Shown here piece after piece: positions 8,445-17,020 of a stretch of DNA of 49,294 nt. The position numbers were made by a program, and so were the translations under genes. Origin of the DNA: Calothrix anomala FACHB-343 (lineage in GTDB: Bacteria; Cyanobacteriota; Cyanobacteriia; Cyanobacteriales; Nostocaceae); NCBI RefSeq assembly GCF_014696435.1, contig NZ_JACJQG010000073.1, positions 1 to 49,294 on the forward strand, given 5' to 3'. How positions within the stretch are numbered: position 1 is the stretch's first letter; the number at the start of each line of letters is the position of its first letter. The notes below the pieces were generated by a model, which saw only the letters and a program-made list of their open reading frames with translations, ran no database searches and had not been told where the DNA came from.

Positions 8445-10217
8445 ATGACTGAAGTAACTGCTCCTCCTCTCAATAGCCGTATTCAAGAACGTATACCAAC
8501 TATACATTATCAGGTGGCAATGCCCCATCCAGAAACTCATCTGTTTGAGGTAACTTTGCAGCTTGTAGACTATCCGACGGCGATTGTTGATTTAAAATTT
8601 CCGGTTTGGACACCAGGCTCTTACTTAGTGCGAGAATACGCTAAAAATATCCAAGATTTTACTGCTTTTGCTGATGGTAAACCATTACATTGGTGGAAAA
8701 AAAGTAAAAATCATTGGCAGGTAGAAAAAGGCAATGTTTCCCAAATAACAATTAGTTACCGTGTATTTGCGAATGATTTATCAGTAAGGACAAATCATTT
8801 AGATATCTCTCATGGTTATTTTAACGGTGCGGCACTGTTTTTTAGATTACCAGGTTGGGAACAGCAACCCATTCGCGTAACTATTGTACCTCCCCATCCC
8901 CAATGGCAAGTAACTACAGCTTTACCAGCAGATAAGCAAGGAGAGAATACTTTTTACGCGGCTGATTTTGATACCTTAGTTGATAGTCCCTTTGAAATTG
9001 GTAGCCACAATTTATATCAGTTTGATGTGTTGGGGAAACCCCATGAATTAGCGATTTGGGGACAGGGAAATATTCACCCCCAAAGTGCGATCGCGGATAT
9101 CCAAAAAATTATCGAAGTAGAAGCACAAATGTTTGGCGGGTTACCCTATGACAGATATGTGTTTCTGCTGCATTTATTTCATCAAGCTTATGGTGGTTTA
9201 GAGCATAAAAATAGCTGCTCTTTAATTTATCAAAGATTTGGTTTTCGCAGTCAAGATAAGTACGAGCGCTTTATGCAATTAGTCGCTCATGAATTCTTTC
9301 ACTTATGGAATGTGAAGCGCATTCGTCCTCAAGCTTTAGAGGTGTTTGATTACGACCAAGAAAACTATACTCCGTCTTTGTGGTTCTGTGAAGGTACTAC
9401 CAGTCATTATGATTTACTCATTCCTTTATGGGCAGGAATTTATGATAGTAAATCATATTTAAATCACTTGAGTAAGGAAATCAGCCGCTTTCTGACTACA
9501 CCAGGGCGGAAAGTACAGCCATTAGCTGAGTCGAGTTTTGATGCTTGGATTAAACTTTATCGCCCAGATGCTAACAGTGCCAATTCGCAAATTTCCTATT
9601 ATTTGAAAGGAGCGATGGTTTCTTTGCTACTAGATTTATTAATTCGCGCCAAGCATCGCAATCAACGTTCTTTAAATGATGTGATGCGGCAAATGTGGCA
9701 GCAATTTGGTAAAGCCGAAATTGGCTTTACTCCCGAACAATTGCAAGCTGTAATTGAATCGGTAGCGGGAATGAATTTAAGTGATTTCTTTCAACGTTAT
9801 CTTCACGGTACAGAAGAGTTACCTTTTAATGAGTATTTAGCACCTTTTGGCTTACAATTGCTGGGGGATGCTGATGAAGAACCTTTCTTAGGTATAAAGG
9901 TAGCGACTGAAAATGGACGGGAGACGATCAAGTTTGTAGAAACTGGTTCGCCAGCACAAAAAGCCGGAATCGATCCAGGTGATGAATTACTGGCTATTAA
10001 TGGCATTAAGGTGACAGCAAATAATTTAAGCGATCGCCTCAAAGATTTCCAGCCTAAAGATATCATTCAAGTCACAGTTTTCCACCAAGACTTACTCCGT
10101 TCTGTTCATGTCACCTTAGCTGAACCACGAGCGACACGCTATCAAGTAATTTTAGTGAGTAATCCCGATTCAGTTCAGCAAGAAAACTTAGCTGGCTGGT
10201 TGGGTACAACACATTAG
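8445..10217 (+). CDS. M61 family metallopeptidase with PDZ domain
   Basis: 590 residues. An N-terminal beta-rich domain (about 15-190) precedes the catalytic domain with the zinc site HEFFH (282-286) in the M61 signature AHEFFHLWNVKRIRP, and a downstream Glu in FCEGTTSHYD. A PDZ domain (about 480-560; LGIKV, GSPAQKAGIDPGD, LLAINGIKV) closes the protein. M61 enzymes are glycyl aminopeptidase-type zinc peptidases; the physiological substrate in cyanobacteria is not known to me. There is no obvious signal peptide, so it is probably cytoplasmic. The ATG is preceded by AGGG at suitable spacing. The last two bases of the TAG stop belong to the miniature element that begins at 10216. Confidence 0.9.
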   Translation: MTEVTAPPLNSRIQERIPTIHYQVAMPHPETHLFEVTLQLVDYPTAIVDLKFPVWTPGSYLVREYAKNIQDFTAFADGKPLHWWKKSKNHWQVEKGNVSQITISYRVFANDLSVRTNHLDISHGYFNGAALFFRLPGWEQQPIRVTIVPPHPQWQVTTALPADKQGENTFYAADFDTLVDSPFEIGSHNLYQFDVLGKPHELAIWGQGNIHPQSAIADIQKIIEVEAQMFGGLPYDRYVFLLHLFHQAYGGLEHKNSCSLIYQRFGFRSQDKYERFMQLVAHEFFHLWNVKRIRPQALEVFDYDQENYTPSLWFCEGTTSHYDLLIPLWAGIYDSKSYLNHLSKEISRFLTTPGRKVQPLAESSFDAWIKLYRPDANSANSQISYYLKGAMVSLLLDLLIRAKHRNQRSLNDVMRQMWQQFGKAEIGFTPEQLQAVIESVAGMNLSDFFQRYLHGTEELPFNEYLAPFGLQLLGDADEEPFLGIKVATENGRETIKFVETGSPAQKAGIDPGDELLAINGIKVTANNLSDRLKDFQPKDIIQVTVFHQDLLRSVHVTLAEPRATRYQVILVSNPDSVQQENLAGWLGTTH

Positions 10218-10326
10218 GGACTTCCAAGTAAAAAAATATTCCATTACTATGGTTCACTGTTGACGGTTGACTGTTAACTGTGAACCGTCAACGTTTAACG
10301 GAATAATTTATTTTTTGGAGTTCCCT
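10216..10326. mobile_element. MITE-like element, AGGGACTTCC family, copy 2
   Basis: 111 bp with the same ends and orientation as the copy at 8048-8166. Its centre is GTTCAC...GTGAAC with GTTGAC/GTCAAC inverted repeats. It supplies the AG of the M61 gene's TAG stop codon, so the insertion (or its excision history) sets that protein's C-terminus. Confidence 0.75.
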
Positions 10327-10384
10327 TAATAGTTCTTGCGTCACCATCAATTCTCATTAGTGGGTTTAGTAATGCTAAACCCCT

Positions 10385-10495
10385 CTAGTACAAGTCGGCG
10401 GAAATAAACCACCCATTCCAAATCAATGAAACACCTATGCTGTATTCATTTTGAATTTTGAATTTTGAATTTTGAATTCCGCCTTGCGGTACTAG
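10385..10495. repeat. CTAGTAC-ended inverted repeat with TTTTGAA STRR
   Basis: Left end CTAGTACAAGTCGGCGG and right end CCGCCTTGCGGTACTAG are imperfect inverted repeats. Four copies of TTTTGAA lie just inside the right end. It looks like a non-coding miniature element. It lies in the gap upstream of the kinase gene. Confidence 0.6.
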
Positions 10496-10592
10496 TAATA
10501 TTTACTACCCTATCAAAAGTCCAGTTTAGAGTTCTGCAATTTTGTTACAGCAATCGGGAACTCTAATATTATGTTGACTTTTGAAGGTTTTT

Positions 10593-12434
10593 ATGACTTT
10601 CCAGAATAAAGGTTCAAATGTATCACCTGTATCTAATAGGACTCTTACCTTAACCTTACCCGGAACAAAGTGGTTCTTGCAGATTTTCAATAGGTTGAGT
10701 ATTGGTAACAAAATTAAATTTGGCTATGCGATCGCCCTTGGGGTGGGAATTTTTGGCACTACAATAGGCTTAATATTAGGCGATCGCTATCAGCAACAGG
10801 CGTTTAAACAAGAGGAAAATGCCTTTAAAGAAATTAATATGCTCCAACGTTTGCAAGCAAGTATCCTGCAAACCCGCACCCATCAGCAACAACTGATTCC
10901 CTTGGTAGCGAATCCAGAACTCTACAAGGAAGAATACAGTCATATTACTGATAAGCATACGCCAGATATTCAGAAAGTTTGGTCAGAATTGCATACTTAT
11001 ATCAAAACGGCTGATTATCAAAGAGAAAAGCATACCGATAATATTCCTCAGCTACTACAAACTTATCATGGTGTACCACAAGCTTATCTACAGGAACTAG
11101 CAATAATCCTTAAAGAACTGGATTTATCGCCTTTAACAGCAGAGAAAATCGCCACAGCACAACAAAAATTATTAAAGTTTACTAATAGTGAATTAGCCTT
11201 AAAATTTGATGGTATATCCGATAGTTTGGTAGAAGTTATTAATGCTGGTTATGAAGACTTAAAAATAGCCACAAATCAATTTCAAATAGCCGAGCAAATC
11301 CGCATTAAAATTATAGTTGGTAGTATATTGCTATCAGCTGCGCTCGCCACTTTGTTAGCCCTGTTAACTAGTCGCACTATTACTCGTCCCGTACAAGCAC
11401 TCACCAGTATAGCGCAGCGAGTGACGCAAGAATCTAACTTTGATTTGCAAACGCCTGTCACCACCACAGATGAAATTGGTATTTTGGGTGATGCTTTTAA
11501 CCAAGTTTTACAAAGAGTTAAAAGCCTTTTAGAAGAACAAAAAATGGCGGCTTTGCGTCAGCAACAATTACAAGAAACTCAATTAATTCAAAGTGAGAAA
11601 ATGTCTAGCTTAGGCAGAATGTTAGCTGGCGTTGCTCACGAAATTAATAATCCGGTGAATTTTATTTATGGTAATTTAGCACCGGCGATTGAGCATGTAG
11701 AAGATTTATTAGAATTGCTGCGAATTTATCAAGAAGAAGTAGCAAATACACCAGCAACCGTTGCAGATTATGCTACCGAAATTGATGCGGAATTTGTCGC
11801 CGAAGATTTACCAAAACTATTACATTCAATGAAATTCGGTGCCGATCGCGTGCGTCAAATTGTCTTGAGTTTAAAGAATTTCTCCCGTTTGGAAGAAGCC
11901 GAAGCTCATGCGGTAAATTTACATGAATGTATTGATAGTACATTACTAATACTCAATAACCGCATCAAAAAAGGTATTACAGTTGAGCGTAACTACGGCG
12001 ATATTCCTAACATTGAAGGCTTTGCTGGTTCACTGTATCAAGTGTTTATGAATATTATTAATAATGCCTTGGATGCATTGGAAGGAAAGGATAACAGTCA
12101 AGAAGCAGCCAAAATTGCGATCGCAACTGAACGTCAAGACAATAACTGGGTAGTGGTGCGGATTGCTGATAACGGTTCCGGGATTCCTGTGGAAAATCAA
12201 GCCAAAATCTTTGAAACCTTCTTCACCACCAAACCTAGAGGAATTGGTACGGGAATGGGACTTTCTATTAGTTATCAGATTGTAGTTGAAAAACACCGAG
12301 GACAACTAACCTGTAAATCTGAGGCGGGTAAGGGTACAGAATTTATGATTTCTCTGCCTATTCAGCTACCATCAGAGGTAGACAGTCATAATTTATACCC
12401 CAGTTGCCTGATTAGTGAAAAAACCAGTATTTAG
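10593..12434 (+). CDS. Membrane sensor histidine kinase with HAMP
   Basis: 613 residues. Two membrane helices (about 40-62 and 236-258) flank a helical extracytoplasmic sensor region of about 170 residues. A HAMP domain (to about 312), a coiled coil, the H-box AHEINNP with His349, and an HATPase with the N-box NALDAL, G1 DNGSGIP and G2 GIGTGMGLS follow. The H-box MSSLGRMLAGVAHEINNP is of the cyanobacterial HisKA type with the extended insert. No response regulator is adjacent, so the partner is unknown. The frame also opens with TTG at 10581; I use the ATG at 10593. Confidence 0.85.
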   Translation: MTFQNKGSNVSPVSNRTLTLTLPGTKWFLQIFNRLSIGNKIKFGYAIALGVGIFGTTIGLILGDRYQQQAFKQEENAFKEINMLQRLQASILQTRTHQQQLIPLVANPELYKEEYSHITDKHTPDIQKVWSELHTYIKTADYQREKHTDNIPQLLQTYHGVPQAYLQELAIILKELDLSPLTAEKIATAQQKLLKFTNSELALKFDGISDSLVEVINAGYEDLKIATNQFQIAEQIRIKIIVGSILLSAALATLLALLTSRTITRPVQALTSIAQRVTQESNFDLQTPVTTTDEIGILGDAFNQVLQRVKSLLEEQKMAALRQQQLQETQLIQSEKMSSLGRMLAGVAHEINNPVNFIYGNLAPAIEHVEDLLELLRIYQEEVANTPATVADYATEIDAEFVAEDLPKLLHSMKFGADRVRQIVLSLKNFSRLEEAEAHAVNLHECIDSTLLILNNRIKKGITVERNYGDIPNIEGFAGSLYQVFMNIINNALDALEGKDNSQEAAKIAIATERQDNNWVVVRIADNGSGIPVENQAKIFETFFTTKPRGIGTGMGLSISYQIVVEKHRGQLTCKSEAGKGTEFMISLPIQLPSEVDSHNLYPSCLISEKTSI

Positions 12435-12596
12435 CCTACAAAACAGCTGCTACTCAAAATAATTTGTGTTGGTTATAACTGAACAGAAGTAAATGTTTAT
12501 AAGCAAAGTTACAAATTATTTAACTTGTTTCAGAAATAATACTGAGCTTAAAGGCTTGTCAACAACCCGCGTATTTCCTCCAACAGGAGCAGTCAG

Positions 12597-13670
12597 ATGA
12601 CTAAGGAAACGACATATCTAGAGCTTTCGGATGGTAAGTCGCACAAATTCTATGAGGTGACAATTGATGATGTCGAGGTAACAGTACGTTACGGGAGAAT
12701 TGGCGATGCCGGAAAGACGACTGTAACAGCCTATGATAATGCCGAACAAGCACAGAAAGAAGCTAGCAAACTCGTCAATTCTAAACTGAAAAAAGGCTAC
12801 GAGCGAGCAAACAAAGGCGATCGCATTAAGCAACCCATTTCTCGAAGTGATCGCCGTTTAGCGCGGTTAAATCATCTGCGGCGCACTGGCTGGAAACCCT
12901 TGATAAAACCGACTCTTGACGCTCCCTTGGCATCTAAATATCTCGGTAAACCTTGGCTGAGTCCTGGTGCAAATTATCCTCATTGTCCTAATTGTCAAGG
13001 TGCGCTCAACTTTCATTTTCAACTGAATCTGCAAGAACTACCTGAAAGCTTGCAAGGTAAATTTGGCACTGGATTATTTCAACTATTTACCTGTTTCTCT
13101 TGCTACACACAATTTCCCCAAATTTTACAGCTTCCGGAGGCTGCAAACTCAACATCATTAGTCACAGAAATTACTCCCGAAGATGCGGCAAACCTCAGTA
13201 CATGGGCACCCTATGTAATTCAAACCAGTGGTATTGATGACTTTCATGGTCGCTATATGCTGCAAATTGTCGGTTGGCAACCTTTTGATGACTATCCTTA
13301 TTATGAGGAAGCACAGGACACTTACGGCACAGAATACAGCGAATACGAAGAAATGCTGATTTTCCATGTTGATGAGCAGGATTGTGAATTCTACGAAGAA
13401 GATGACCCCGACAGGCCTACACCAACAGATATTCAATTAGCTTGGGATAGAACAGCAGATAAGCTTTCCGGCTGGGGATACTGGGGACAATCTGTAGAGC
13501 ATCAATATTGTCGAATCTGCGGTCAACTAATGCAACTTTTATACCAACTAGGTCAAGGTATTGAATATGCAGGCCATCAGGGTATGACATACGATACCGA
13601 TAATCTCCTGCTGGTGTTTCAGTGTGCGGAACACAAAGAAGAATTTAACTGTTATGGAAGTGCTTTTTAG
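12597..13670 (+). CDS. WGR domain plus DUF1963-like protein
   Basis: 357 residues. Residues 1-75 form a WGR domain (YLELSDGKSHKFYEV, VRYGRIGDAGKTT), the nucleic-acid-binding module known from PARPs and MolR-type regulators. The rest resembles the DUF1963/YwqG family (GKPWLSPG, FHFQLNLQELP) and contains three cysteine pairs (CPNC, CFSC, CRIC) that could bind metal. The ATG follows a good Shine-Dalgarno sequence, AGGAG at 8 bp. It heads a compact run of three same-strand genes. Function is unknown; a nucleic-acid-linked role is inference from WGR. Confidence 0.75.
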   Translation: MTKETTYLELSDGKSHKFYEVTIDDVEVTVRYGRIGDAGKTTVTAYDNAEQAQKEASKLVNSKLKKGYERANKGDRIKQPISRSDRRLARLNHLRRTGWKPLIKPTLDAPLASKYLGKPWLSPGANYPHCPNCQGALNFHFQLNLQELPESLQGKFGTGLFQLFTCFSCYTQFPQILQLPEAANSTSLVTEITPEDAANLSTWAPYVIQTSGIDDFHGRYMLQIVGWQPFDDYPYYEEAQDTYGTEYSEYEEMLIFHVDEQDCEFYEEDDPDRPTPTDIQLAWDRTADKLSGWGYWGQSVEHQYCRICGQLMQLLYQLGQGIEYAGHQGMTYDTDNLLLVFQCAEHKEEFNCYGSAF

Positions 13671-13671
13671 T

Positions 13672-13699
13672 CAACGGTCAACAGTCAACAGTCAACAGT
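13672..13699. repeat. STRR of GTCAACA/GTCAACG heptamers
   Basis: About four heptamers between the WGR gene's stop and the next small gene, inside the presumed transcript. Confidence 0.85.
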
Positions 13700-13707
13700 G
13701 AATAACC

Positions 13708-14049
13708 ATGCATTCAAGCTTCATTGTTGTATTAGTATTGCTGTACTTGGTGCCATCTCTATGGATTGGCTATCAGGCCTTTATGCGATTTGGTTGGACA
13801 TGGATGTTGCTGTTGTTACCCATTGCGTGGTTGGTGGGGTTGTTCCTGGGAGCGATCGCGGCAATGTTTGTCACGGGAATACTCGAATGGCTCAGTAATT
13901 TCAACCAGCCACCAGCAGCATCAGGTTCAATGGGTGGGGTCGCATGGCTGGGTATCTGGGTAGTTCTAGCATTGATAACAAGCCCATTTTTTGCGGCTGT
14001 CTCTACCTGGCTAACTGCAAATTTCTTGTTACCCGCTTTTAGGAGATAG
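13708..14049 (+). CDS. Small membrane protein, unknown function
   Basis: 113 residues with three hydrophobic stretches (about 5-25, 28-55 and 75-105); a Pro/Gly-rich loop (NQPPAASGSMGG) separates the second and third. No family recognised. The stop codon is one base from the ATG of the next gene, and that gene's Shine-Dalgarno sequence overlaps the end of this one, so the two are translationally coupled. Confidence 0.7.
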   Translation: MHSSFIVVLVLLYLVPSLWIGYQAFMRFGWTWMLLLLPIAWLVGLFLGAIAAMFVTGILEWLSNFNQPPAASGSMGGVAWLGIWVVLALITSPFFAAVSTWLTANFLLPAFRR

Positions 14050-14050
14050 T

Positions 14051-15064
14051 ATGGCGGAAAGTTTGTCAGCGTCGCAAAAACAACTGATTATCTCGCAAAA
14101 TTTAAATCAATGGCAGAATATCGGCAGTAAACCTCTGGATTTAGCGCAGGCAACAATCGCCATTCAAGCATTGTATAAATATGCTGGCTTGCCTCAACCA
14201 GAAGTCCGGTTTTTTGCCAGTCCGGCGGCGGCGAGAGAGCAGATTGAACAAGAAAGTATGCAGTCTGACTGTGTGTTAGCTGAGTTATGGGATGTGTTGC
14301 GTGAGGATTTATGGCGATCGCTCTCTAGGAGTTTAGGCACATTACAACCTGAATTAACTCATAGTATAAAAAATCCCCTAGCTGACATTTGGGAACGCTC
14401 TTTTCAGCGAATTATGTTAGATGGATTAATGGATATTTTGGGCGATTTTTTAGGAGATTGTCTGTTACCAGAATGGGGTATTTCCTGGGCTGGGATGTTT
14501 GCAACAGCACATCGGTTAAGCGTGGCATTACCAGAAGAGAAATACAATCTGTTTTGCAACTATATGCAACAGGTTGGTTGGATGTTCCCCTACGAAGGAG
14601 TTGCGATCGCAATTCAGCGTCCTTCAATTCGCCGCAATAGTGCAGGGGAAATTCATGGCGAAGGTATACCCGCAATTGAGTTTCCTGATGGTTTTGGTGT
14701 CTATGCTTATCGGGGAATTAATCTCCCAGAACAGTATGGTAAAGTTCATCCCACAAATTGGCGTGGTGAGTGGTTGCTAGAACAACGAAACGCGGAACTC
14801 CGGCGAGTCTTGATTCAAGGGATTGGCTATGAAAGGATTTGCCAAGATTTACAAGCCAAAGAATGCGATCGCTGGCAAGAATACACTTTACTGCAAATTG
14901 AGTCTGAGATTGATGTAGAACCCATACATTTACTCAAAATGACTTGTCCCAGTACAGATTTTATCCATGTGTTGCGAGTTCCGCCTGATATCAATTCTGC
15001 GCGTGAAGCTATTCGCTGGGTAAATTGGGGGATTGATCCGACTGAGTTTGCGGTTCAAAGCTGA
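14051..15064 (+). CDS. DUF6745-like protein
   Basis: 337 residues, soluble. The C-terminal part with HPTNWRGEWLLEQRNAELRR, the IGYERICQDL segment and a final strand-rich stretch (LLKMTCPST) resembles the DUF6745 family as I recall it. Members are often beside leucine-rich or WGR proteins. Function unknown. It is preceded by AGGAG within the end of the small membrane gene, so it is co-translated with it. Family assignment is moderate. Confidence 0.65.
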   Translation: MAESLSASQKQLIISQNLNQWQNIGSKPLDLAQATIAIQALYKYAGLPQPEVRFFASPAAAREQIEQESMQSDCVLAELWDVLREDLWRSLSRSLGTLQPELTHSIKNPLADIWERSFQRIMLDGLMDILGDFLGDCLLPEWGISWAGMFATAHRLSVALPEEKYNLFCNYMQQVGWMFPYEGVAIAIQRPSIRRNSAGEIHGEGIPAIEFPDGFGVYAYRGINLPEQYGKVHPTNWRGEWLLEQRNAELRRVLIQGIGYERICQDLQAKECDRWQEYTLLQIESEIDVEPIHLLKMTCPSTDFIHVLRVPPDINSAREAIRWVNWGIDPTEFAVQS

Positions 15065-15089
15065 TATTTTTCGATACAAGCAAAATATA

Positions 15090-15152
15090 CCTCAAAGTCG
15101 TATTGAGGTACTTCAAAATCGTGTTGAGGTACTTCAAACTCGTGTTGACGCG
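15090..15152. repeat. 21-bp tandem repeat, three copies
   Basis: Three 21-bp units of the form CTTCAAARTCGTRTTGAGGTA. In plus-strand frame they would encode seven-residue units (RIEVLQN, RVEVLQT, RVDATAK), a heptad pattern suggesting a remnant of a coiled-coil coding repeat. The third unit contains the stop codon of the convergent xisI gene. Confidence 0.75.
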
Positions 15153-15487
15153 ACTGCAAAATCTGTATACTGCCGCATTTTCGGCTCATGGAATGCCAAA
15201 ACAATATCTTCCTTGGGAACACCCGCACTAACTAAGTCATTTGCAATACCATTTTCCGTCCAATCTTCCTCAATCCAGAATTTGCGATCGCGAATCCGAA
15301 CGTAAACAGTTATACCATTAATGCGTTCACCATTCTGCCAGCCAAGGTTCATCCAAATATAATGGCCTTTTGGCTCATCCACAATTAAAAATGTCTCAAT
15401 GTCTTGGTTGGGACGACAATTGCATAATTCTACATATTCCGCCAAAATACGCTGAATTATTTGGGAATAATCATCTAATTTATCCAT
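15134..15487 (-). CDS. xisI: XisI family protein, without XisH
   Basis: 117 residues. The sequence matches the XisI family throughout: MDKLDDYSQIIQRIL, GHYIWMNLGWQN, the IYVRI-like strand, FWIEEDWTENGIA and a DIVLAFHEPKMR ending. XisI was first defined as a factor needed, with XisH, for XisF-mediated excision of the fdxN element in Anabaena, but many xisH/xisI pairs lie away from any element and their role is unclear. Here no xisH is found on either side. The frame is open 21 codons upstream of the ATG at 15487, but the family N-terminus MDKL begins at 15487. Confidence 0.85.
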   Translation of the reverse strand: MDKLDDYSQIIQRILAEYVELCNCRPNQDIETFLIVDEPKGHYIWMNLGWQNGERINGITVYVRIRDRKFWIEEDWTENGIANDLVSAGVPKEDIVLAFHEPKMRQYTDFAVASTRV

Positions 15488-15621
15488 TGTATCATCTTCT
15501 CTACCTCTACCTCTATATCTACAATTTTCATTACTGCATTGAAAACCCATCCCTAGAGCGTTAAGCTATTAAGGCTAAATCTTTAATATAGTTATTAGTA
15601 TTTTTTACATCATCAGGTGTT

Positions 15622-16659
15622 ATGACTAACCCCCTCCAAGACTACAACCCTAGCGGCGTAGGTGAAATCAACGGTAACCTTTTGGGTTTACCCGGCGATT
15701 ACGAGTCTGCAAACCTGATTGTGTTTGGCGTACCTTGGGAAGTTACCGTTTCCTATGGTGCAGGAACCGCCAATGGCCCCCAGCAGATTTTAGATGCTTC
15801 TACGCAACTAGATTTGTTTGATTTCGATCATCCTGATGGTTGGAAACAGGGAATTTTTATGATGGAAATTTCCCCAGATATTAGCGAGAAAAATGAATAT
15901 TATCGGACTTTAGCTGCCCAAATTATCGATCGCCTTGCCCAAGGGAAAGCACTGACAGACGAGCCAGATTTAACACCCGTACTTACGGAAATTAATCAAG
16001 CTTCCCAGCAAGTGAATCAATGGCTATTTGAAAATTGCCAGAAAGCAATCAATGATGGAAAACGAGTGGCGGTGATTGGTGGCGATCATAGTTCACCTTT
16101 AGGTTACTTTCAAGCCTTAGCAGCTAAGTACCCTAATTATGGCATTTTACACCTAGATGCCCACGCAGATTTACGCAATGCCTATGAAGGATTTGAATTT
16201 TCCCATGCGTCGATAATGTTCAACGCCATGAAAATACCGCAAATTTCTAAGTTAGTGCAGGTAGGTTTGCGGGATATTTGCCATGATGAAGTGCAAATAA
16301 TTAACGAATCAGGCGATCGCATTATCGCCTATTACGACCCAGCCATCAAACAAAAACTTTATTCGGGAACAACTTGGATTGATTTGTGCCAAGAAATTGT
16401 CAGCCATTTACCCGAACTCGTTCACATCAGCTTTGATGTTGATGGTTTAGATCCCAAACTCTGTCCGAATACAGGTACTCCCGTTCCCGGTGGTTTGGAG
16501 TTAGAACAAGCCTTTTGTTTATTTCGGGAAGTGGTGAAAAGCGGTAGAAAAATCATTGGCTTTGATGTCTGCGAAGTTGGTGATGCTGAGTGGGATGGTA
16601 ATGTTGGTGCGCGAATCGTCTATAAACTGGCGAATTTCCTAGATTTATCTTGGCGATAA
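15622..16659 (+). CDS. Agmatinase/ureohydrolase family protein
   Basis: 345 residues of the arginase/agmatinase/formiminoglutamase superfamily. Binuclear metal ligands are visible: His156 in GGDHSS, Asp179-His181-Asp183 in DAHAD, and Asp272 and Asp274 in SFDVDGLDP. Family members hydrolyse guanidino groups to release urea (agmatine to putrescine in polyamine synthesis), and one cyanobacterial branch hydrolyses free guanidine. There is an N-terminal extension and an insertion (about 85-130) relative to short agmatinases. Substrate is not decided by sequence. No nickel chaperone or guanidine riboswitch is recognisable nearby, which speaks mildly against the guanidine hydrolase branch. Confidence 0.85.
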   Translation: MTNPLQDYNPSGVGEINGNLLGLPGDYESANLIVFGVPWEVTVSYGAGTANGPQQILDASTQLDLFDFDHPDGWKQGIFMMEISPDISEKNEYYRTLAAQIIDRLAQGKALTDEPDLTPVLTEINQASQQVNQWLFENCQKAINDGKRVAVIGGDHSSPLGYFQALAAKYPNYGILHLDAHADLRNAYEGFEFSHASIMFNAMKIPQISKLVQVGLRDICHDEVQIINESGDRIIAYYDPAIKQKLYSGTTWIDLCQEIVSHLPELVHISFDVDGLDPKLCPNTGTPVPGGLELEQAFCLFREVVKSGRKIIGFDVCEVGDAEWDGNVGARIVYKLANFLDLSWR

Positions 16660-16684
16660 ACCCTAAGTCATCAAGTAAAAATCA

Positions 16685-16728
16685 GTAGTGCGAGCATCTT
16701 GCTCGCGCGGGCAAGATGCCCGCACTAC
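16685..16728. repeat. 44-bp near-perfect palindrome (GTAGTGCG family)
   Basis: Two 22-base halves starting GTAGTGCGAGCATCTTGC and ending GCAAGATGCCCGCACTAC pair at 20 of 22 positions. It lies 26 bp after the ureohydrolase stop and could act as a terminator stem, but no T-run follows. A second, interrupted member is at 42534-42613. Confidence 0.75.
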
Positions 16729-16734
16729 AAATAT

Positions 16735-16864
16735 TACAGCTATTTTCAGGTAAATAGACCACACTGTAGGGGCACGGCACCGACAATCTTTTGGTACATA
16801 CAATAATTTTACTGTTGCCGTGCCCCTACGACAGATGTGGTTCAAATAGGTGAAAACTGCTGTA
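16735..16864. mobile_element. TACAGC-family miniature element, copy A
   Basis: 130 bp. Ends TACAGC and GCTGTA (outer arms with AAATAG... and CTATTT...), an inner 14-bp inverted repeat GTAGGGGCACGGCA (16766-16779) / TGCCGTGCCCCTAC (16816-16829), and a core containing TTTTGGTACATACAATAA. Other copies: 29914-30042, 40210-40311 (truncated), 42860-42984. TA at both ends would fit TA-targeting (IS630/mariner-like) elements. This copy lies inverted relative to the others. Confidence 0.8.
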
Positions 16865-17020
16865 AATGGTTCAACTGATTTTTACACGACTCCTAACCGT
16901 AACATTGGCTACTTTTACTATTTTTTCATCTGTGCAAAGCAAACAGAAAAGATTTGGCCAAGTTTGATACATATTTATGAAGAATAGTTACAAGCCTCGT
17001 AACGTTAGGAAACATTTCTT

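Noticed and set aside
15033-15305. Plus-strand frame containing the heptad repeat at 15090-15152
   Set aside because: It overlaps xisI in antisense and the preceding gene's end; only the repeat itself is notable.
12597-15487. A defence island centred on the WGR cassette and xisI
   Set aside because: No nuclease, helicase, reverse transcriptase or known defence effector is present between them; kept only as an unknown cassette.
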